From Datura wrightii (lineage: Eukaryota; Streptophyta; Magnoliopsida; Solanales; Solanaceae), in NCBI GenBank assembly GCA_035772735.1, contig JASDFA010000004.1, positions 20,115,501-20,179,500 on the forward strand: 64,000 bases of DNA, in the 5' to 3' direction. Position numbers and translations under genes: made by a program. Positions 58,571 through 64,000 of this stretch are shown here, piece after piece (positions within the stretch are counted from its first letter, which is position 1; each line of letters begins with the position of its first letter). Under the pieces are notes generated by a model that saw nothing but the letters and a program-made list of their open reading frames with translations, searched no databases and had not been told where the DNA came from.

Positions 58571-59362
58571 GTTAATTCCTAATATGGTCACTCAACTATG
58601 GATAGTTCACTGATAAAATCACTTTTCTTTGCTTTAGTACTTAAAAGTCACTCAATTATTGGTGTTTCGCTGACAGAGTCACTTAACTATTGATATTTCA
58701 CTCACAAAGTCACTCAACCAATTATATAATTTTTTTCATTTAATTTTTTCAAATATAAATTTTTTATTTTAATCCAAAATTTATAAGAAACAAAAACCTA
58801 TTCGTTTTAACTATTTTACTAACCCGCCCCACTTGACCTGACCCCTAAATTTTATATTCTTTCTTATTCTTATTTTGTTGATTATTTTAAATGCTAGCCT
58901 CGATTAGCAAATAGTAAATGTAGTCGGATATTTACCGTTCAATTATAAGAGATTATTATTTAAGAAATAAAATGAAAAATTTAAACTCAATTACTTCTAA
59001 ATTTAAAAAGAAAGAAGCATTCTTTTTAAAAAAATGACAAATATCAAAATTGCATTCTTGTAATGGATCGGGTCAAGTGAGGCGATTTTAGAAAATGGTT
59101 AACATGAATAGTTTTTTATTTATTATAAATTTGAGTTAAAATAAAAATTTATATTAGAAAAAATTAAATAAAAAATACATAATTGGTTGAGTGACTTTGT
59201 GAGTGAAATACCAATAGTTGAGTGACTTTGTGAGTGAAACACCAATGATTGAGTGAGTTTTGAGTTAACACCAATAATTGAGTGAGTTTTGAGTTATAAA
59301 GCAAAGAAAAATGACTTTCTGAGTGAACTATCTATAGTTGAGTGACCATATAAGAAATTAAC
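58571..59362. mobile_element. Inverted-repeat element of about 790 bp with internal subrepeats
   Basis: Left arm starts GTTAATTCCTAATATGGTCA; the reversed right arm starts GTTAATTTCTTATATGGTCA. The arms then share GGTCACTCAACTATRGATAG, TTTTTCTTTGCTTTA, and subunits with TCACTCAACTATTGGTRTTT and CACTCACAAAGT repeated two to four times. Pairing continues to the middle (CCGCCCCACTTGACC at 58826 with GGTCAAGTGAGGCG at 59073). No ORF. The right arm has one more subunit than the left. Confidence 0.85.
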
Positions 59363-60257
59363 TCTTCAATATATATGTGTATTTGTAAAATTCTAAAAAT
59401 TACATAAAGAATTATGTATTTGAATGTATCAGAAAGTACTAAAATGTATTTCTGTTAAAATAAATAGTTTTCACTGGTAAATACATAACTATTCAACAAA
59501 ACACATATACAAGTACTAAAATAAATGTTATCTACTGGTGAACACATAACCATTCAAATCAAAAATATATATTTGTATTTATATGTATCTGCATATGTAA
59601 AATTCTGAAAATGACATAAAGGATCAATCAATTACATATAATACATAAACTATAAACATACACGAATATGATTTTCAAAATCAGAAAATAACTTACCACA
59701 ATTAAAGGGATTTTATAAAATCTATCTGGGATTTCAAAATATCATAAAGATTTGATTACAAAAAAAATAATGATTTACACGGTTAAAGAATTTTATCTAC
59801 AATATAAAAAATACATATTTTAAATTGAAAAATAAAGAAAAATCATGAATAGAACTTACCTAATTTGAATGGATCCTACAGACAAAAAAAAAGAGAATGG
59901 CAAGAATCGTGGGTTTGATAGGAGGAGAAATCGGGTTGATGATGAAGAATGGGAGAGAGAGAGAGAGAGAAGATGGAAGGGGGAGGGGTTGGGCAGTTAT
60001 TGGAGAATTTTTAGGCATTGAATATGAGCATAGTAAAATAAATAAATACAAAGTAAAAAAGAAAAAAAATTACACATTAAATGAAATAAAGTCATAATAT
60101 ATAATTTTTTTAAACTGTGGTTATTATATGTTAATAGTTTCATAATTGTGCTATGTTATGTAATTTTTTCTTGCTTAAATATAGTTTAGTAATAAAAGAT
60201 TATGTATTTATTAATTTGACATAAATGAGTAAATCCTTTCCATATTACATACCAAAA
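59363..60257. other. AT-rich spacer with partial direct repeats and a GA microsatellite
   Basis: TGTAAAATTCTRAAAATKAC occurs at about 59383 and 59596 with related flanks, a direct repeat of roughly 210 bp spacing. A (GA)n tract lies at about 59950-59970. The two small overlapping ORFs near 59860-60097 are low-complexity and unsupported. Confidence 0.55.
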
Positions 60258-60263
60258 ACAAAT

Positions 60264-60545
60264 TAAAGTAAAGGTAAGGCTATAATTTTTCTACTATAAA
60301 ATCTTGGGACCCTAAAATATTAAGTAAGTAAATAGTTAAGGTAAGACTATAATTCTACTACAAAATCTTGGAACCCTATCTTAAATAACTTACCAGTAAA
60401 GGTAAGGCTATAATTATTCTACTATAAAATTATGCGACCTTAAAATCTTAAGTAAATAGTAAAGGTATGGATGCAATCTTGGGACCCTAAAATCTTAGGT
60501 AAGTAAATAGTAAAGGTAAGACTATAATTATTCTATTATAAAATT
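60264..60545. repeat. Degenerate minisatellite, roughly 70-90 bp units
   Basis: Four to five imperfect copies of a unit containing AGTAAAGGTAAGGCTATAAT, CTACTATAAAATCTTGGGAC and CCTAAAATCTTAAGTAA. One copy is truncated (near 60470). A partial unit with TTCTACTACAAAATCTTGTG extends to about 60620. Confidence 0.8.
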
Positions 60546-60629
60546 TCGTGTCATGTGCTACATGTAAATAGAGAATACTTTTTCAGGTAGAACTATCGTT
60601 ATTCTACTACAAAATCTTGTGTCATGTGC

Positions 60630-63365
60630 TGTCACACTCTTTTTTCAAGCGAGGGCTGAAGAACAAGGGTTTTTTCAATCGAAGTGATATTTTTGAATAG
60701 AGATTATTTTTATTTTACAGAGTCACCACTTGAAATTGAGTTATGGTGTTTCAAGTCACCTTATTGAATCCCTAATCAACAGAAAGTTGACTCTTTTATT
60801 ATTGGTCTGCGAACTAGAAATCCGGGTAAGAAATTCTATTGACCGATGGGAAGGTGTTAGGCACCCCTCTAGTCCCGTGGTTCTAGCATGATCGCTTTAT
60901 TGACTTATGTCTAGCTTAAATTAATTTTAAATAAATTATTTATATTAATTATGCCTATGATTCACTTAAATATTGTTGAACTTTTAATAGTCTCAACCAA
61001 GATGCGAAACCGCATCCTTTGTCTTGGCATACAACAGTTTAGAAGCGTAACCTCTTTCTTTGCTCGTGCACTACACCTACTAAATTTTGTCTACATGTCT
61101 TTGGTATGACTTAATGAGCTATTAATTATTAAAACAAATTGGCCAAGATGCGTAACCACATTCTTGATTTTTATTTTTAGACATCTAAAAGAGGGTGTAA
61201 TGCATTCTTTATTGAAACACGTGTTTTAGGCGCACTAAAGCTTGTCTAACATTTGAAGTATTTATTTGTCTCATATAACTTCGTGACTTAGTCATTTCCT
61301 ATTTTTTCACTCTTTTATTTTTATTTTCACTTGGATGACAAACTATACACATGATATCAATGGTAATAAGCTTAATGAATTAGAGTGAAAATATATGCTC
61401 ACTTGTCATGGTTAACACCAAAAAAAATATATTCATCTAAACTTTCATGACCAACTCCCTTTTTTAATATTTCTAATCATTAAAAATACTTTTATTTTCA
61501 CCATAATATACAATAAACACACATACTAAGAATATAAAAATATATTGGTCAATCAAGAAATATTTTTTTATTACTATTACTAATTTACTTAACTCTTCCT
61601 AATCCCATATATTAACATTTTTCTAAAAGTGTCATTACTTTTAACTATAACAAGTTGTGAATTGACATTAAAGAATTAACAATGCTTGATATTGGAATCT
61701 GACAAGTGCCAAACTTACATAACTAGCAAGACATGTATATTTGTAACAAATAAAGGTTGACATGAAATCAATTTATTATGGAATAATTAACGAACATAAC
61801 TAGGAATATACAATCTAACTGTTATTAGAATGAAAGAGAAACTCAACTATACCATTTTTTACTATGTAACTAAAATACACTTTAAACTATTAAACAACAT
61901 AAAACTTTAAATTCATCTTAAGTTGTTCTTCAACAATACTTATTGGTATAAAAATATTAAAGTAGAGAAGTGATAATGGGAACGAACCTTCAAATTCTTT
62001 TCAATTAATAATGGAAAGCAGCATACAGTTAAAGCTAGTAAAACTAACTTTCAAATCCAGGAACTCAAAACCGCAAATGCAAACCTCAAACTCTGACTTA
62101 ATAGCCAAACAACCTCTCTTTTTCTTTTCCTTTTCTCTTCTTCTTTTTCTTTTTTTTTTCCTTTTTCTTTTCTTTTCTTTTCTTTGTTGTTCCAACGTCT
62201 CTTCTTTTATTTCTTTGTTTTCCATGTTTTCTCTTCTTTTTCTTTTTGTGTCTATCTCACTTTTTTTCTTTTATGTGTCTGTCTCCCTTTTTTTCTTTTT
62301 ATTCCTCTGTTTCTCCGTGTGTGTTATGTGTGTGATGTTATATGTTGTGTGGGAGTGATGAGGGAATGTTGAATGGGGAGAGTGGATTTAGATTGTGTGA
62401 TTATAGGGTTTATGGGTAATTTTGGTTGGTATTTGTTTTAAAAAGATAATAAAATTATTTTAAAAAAATATTAATTAATTATGAAAGATTTTAAAAAAAT
62501 TAACTAAAAGTTAGATTAAAATAAAAATATTTTTTGTCATTTTCTTTCTTTTGTTGATAAAATTGAAATTTATACTCTTAAAAAATGAATAGTTTAAACT
62601 TTTTTTTTATTTTTCACCAAAACAAAGACTAAAATACCCATATTAATCGTAAAATAAAATTTAACATAAAAATAAAATTAAAAAATTTTAAAAAAAATTA
62701 AGTAGGACCAAAATTACATGTCCATAGCTTGACCCTCTTTAACTGAAAACACCCAGAGTTTTCAGACAAAGAAGTAGATAATGATACAAGTTTTGAATTG
62801 ACCATTAATTAAAACGGAGAGAAAAAATAGAAAAATATGTGATCGAACCCTTGTGTTTGGGCAACCTACATGTCTCGGGTTATAAGAAAATCAGGTCACA
62901 TGTAGTTCAACGTGTACGAGCGGTGATGAAAGAATGAAATGGAGAGTCGAGTGAGGTCCTATCGAGGTTCCGGTATGTGGCTCATGTTATTACATTAAAA
63001 AAATGAAAAATCAAACTAAAAGTTGAAAAGAAAATATAAGTACAAGATCCTATATATGCATCTTCTCTTGAATCTTCCTTGAAATTCACTGGAATCTTGA
63101 CCTTCAAAGTGCTATTCCGCTTTTAACTCCCGTTACTCAAATGGGCTTGTGAGCTTGAAAATGAGGATTTTTTTTATTCTCCCAAAAGATTCATGAGATC
63201 AAAACAAAAAAAAGAAAAGGGAACAAAAATTTTGCCCCAGTTTAAAGTGAAGAAAATTTTATTTCTTAGATCATGTATCATAACTCTTGATCACACTTGA
63301 ATTTTATTATATTGCATACTTCACAATGCTTCTACTCTTGAAGGTAAGTGTTTTCTTCACGAGCA
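60630..63365 (+). repeat. Probable LTR or untranslated region of another retroelement
   Basis: Begins with a candidate LTR start TGTCACAC at 60630. The stretch 60700-60900 (GAGTCACCACTTGAAATTGA, AGGTGTTAGGCACCCCTC, AGTCCCGTGGTTCTAGCA) and phrases near 62870-62910 are, from memory, parts of a widespread Solanaceae dispersed repeat, perhaps Tat/Ogre-like, as is TTTTGCCCCAGTTT near 63230. No coding motif is visible. A pair of related phrases (CCAAGATGCG near 61000 and 61145) is repeated. Assignment is tentative. Confidence 0.4.
62113..62185 (+). repeat. 73-base uninterrupted pyrimidine tract
   Basis: Only C and T for 73 bases, then a further mostly T/C-rich stretch to about 62310. ORFs reading through it are low-complexity (Phe/Leu/Ser on one strand, Lys/Arg/Glu on the other). 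The mirror-like composition could adopt triplex structures. Confidence 0.9.
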
Positions 63366-64000
63366 TCCTGATACTAAATCCCATTATCTAGGAGGGTCCT
63401 TTTATATTAAATTTCATTATCCGGGAGGGTCCTCTTATATTAAGTCCCATTATCTAGGATGGTCCTTCTATACTAAATCCCATTTATCCAGGAAGGTCCT
63501 GCTAAACTAAATTCCTTTTTCAAGAGGGTCCTGCTATACTAAATTTTATTATTCAGGAGGGTCCTACTATACTAAATCCCATTATCTAGGAGGTTCCTGC
63601 TATACTAAGTCCCGTTTTTCAAGAGGATCCTTCTATATAAGTCTCATTATCCAGTAAGGTCCTTCTATACTAAGTCTCGTTATCTAGGAGGGTCCTGCAA
63701 TACTAAGTCACATTATCCAGGAGGGTCCTGCTATACTAAATCCCATTTTTCAGAAGGGTCCTGCTATATTAAATTTCATTTTCCAGGAGGTTCTTGCTAT
63801 ACTAATCCCACTATCCAAGAGGGTCCTGCTATACTATGTCCCATTTTCCAGGAGTGTCCTACTATACTAAATCCCGTTATTCAGGAAGGTCCTGGTATAC
63901 TAAAATTCATTTTCCAGGAGGGTCCTGTTATACAAAATCCCATTTTTCAGGAGGGTCCTACTATACTATGTCTGATTATCTAGGAAGGTCCTGCTATACT
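63366..64000 (+). repeat. 33-bp tandem repeat array, continues past the window
   Basis: About nineteen full units and a partial one. The unit begins CCTGCTATACTAAATCCC and ends CCAGGAGGGT. Most are exactly 33 bp; about four differ by one base. One frame of the consensus is open (PAILNPIIQEG per unit), but indels and stops break it. Spacers are absent, so it is a minisatellite, probably inside the retroelement region to its left. Confidence 0.92.

Noticed and set aside
59860..60097. Possible small gene around the GA repeat
   Set aside because: Both strands give short ORFs only because of (GA)n and G/A-rich sequence; no homology or splice structure is visible.
62001..62372. ORFs of 60-115 residues rich in Phe/Leu or Lys/Arg/Glu
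   Set aside because: Low-complexity translation of the pyrimidine tract; no start context or conserved motif.
63366..64000. CRISPR-like array
   Set aside because: Units follow each other directly with no unique spacers, and the setting is plant DNA. It is a minisatellite.

Overview
This is plant nuclear heterochromatin: a stack of dead LTR retrotransposons followed by AT-rich DNA with hairpin transposons and minisatellites. I see no intact host gene, tRNA, rRNA or CRISPR. Element types and repeat wording (tRNA-Asp-primed Athila-like elements, Tekay/Del-like chromodomain elements with tRNA-Met primer sites, a conserved spacer with 33-bp repeats) suggest a Solanaceae genome. That is a judgement from memory, not a database result.

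Nesting, outermost to innermost. A Ty1/copia remnant (53453-55415) was hit by Ty3 element E (40382-40926, 50524-53452). E was hit by full-length element F (40927-50523, target duplication TTATG) and by a minus-strand tandem Ty3 composite, C plus C2 (13748-40381), whose two bodies share one LTR (18968-21530). C2 was hit by full-length element D (22377-33182, duplication TTCTA) and a small TIR element (34478-34859). D holds a solo LTR (26024-27445, duplication ACAGG). The left LTR of C was hit by element B (6867-13747), and B by element A (1-6866, minus). The deepest visible path is copia > E > C > B > A.

A, B and the solo LTR are one Athila-like family. Its members carry gag and protease but no reverse transcriptase, RNase H or integrase. 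Downstream they have a second 406-codon ORF of the same length in both copies. In A and B alike that ORF is preceded by a GC-rich hairpin module also present in the LTR, an AT-rich TATA-like box, a pyrimidine-rich leader and a well-formed intron of about 0.7 kb ending just before the ATG. It looks like a separately expressed gene carried by a non-autonomous retrotransposon, and it is the most interesting system here.

C, D, E and F are Tekay-like (order gag, protease, RT, RNase H, integrase, chromodomain-like tail). All are broken by stops, frameshifts and lost catalytic residues. Their LTRs carry clusters of CpG-rich palindromes at a similar distance from the LTR start.

From 55416 to 64000 no coding gene is supported. 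This part holds a TA microsatellite, a giant inverted repeat (56296-58170) with a Stowaway-type MITE inside one arm, a second inverted repeat (58571-59362), a degenerate minisatellite (about 60264-60545), a probable LTR or untranslated region of another retroelement (from about 60630), and a 33-bp tandem array running off the right end.
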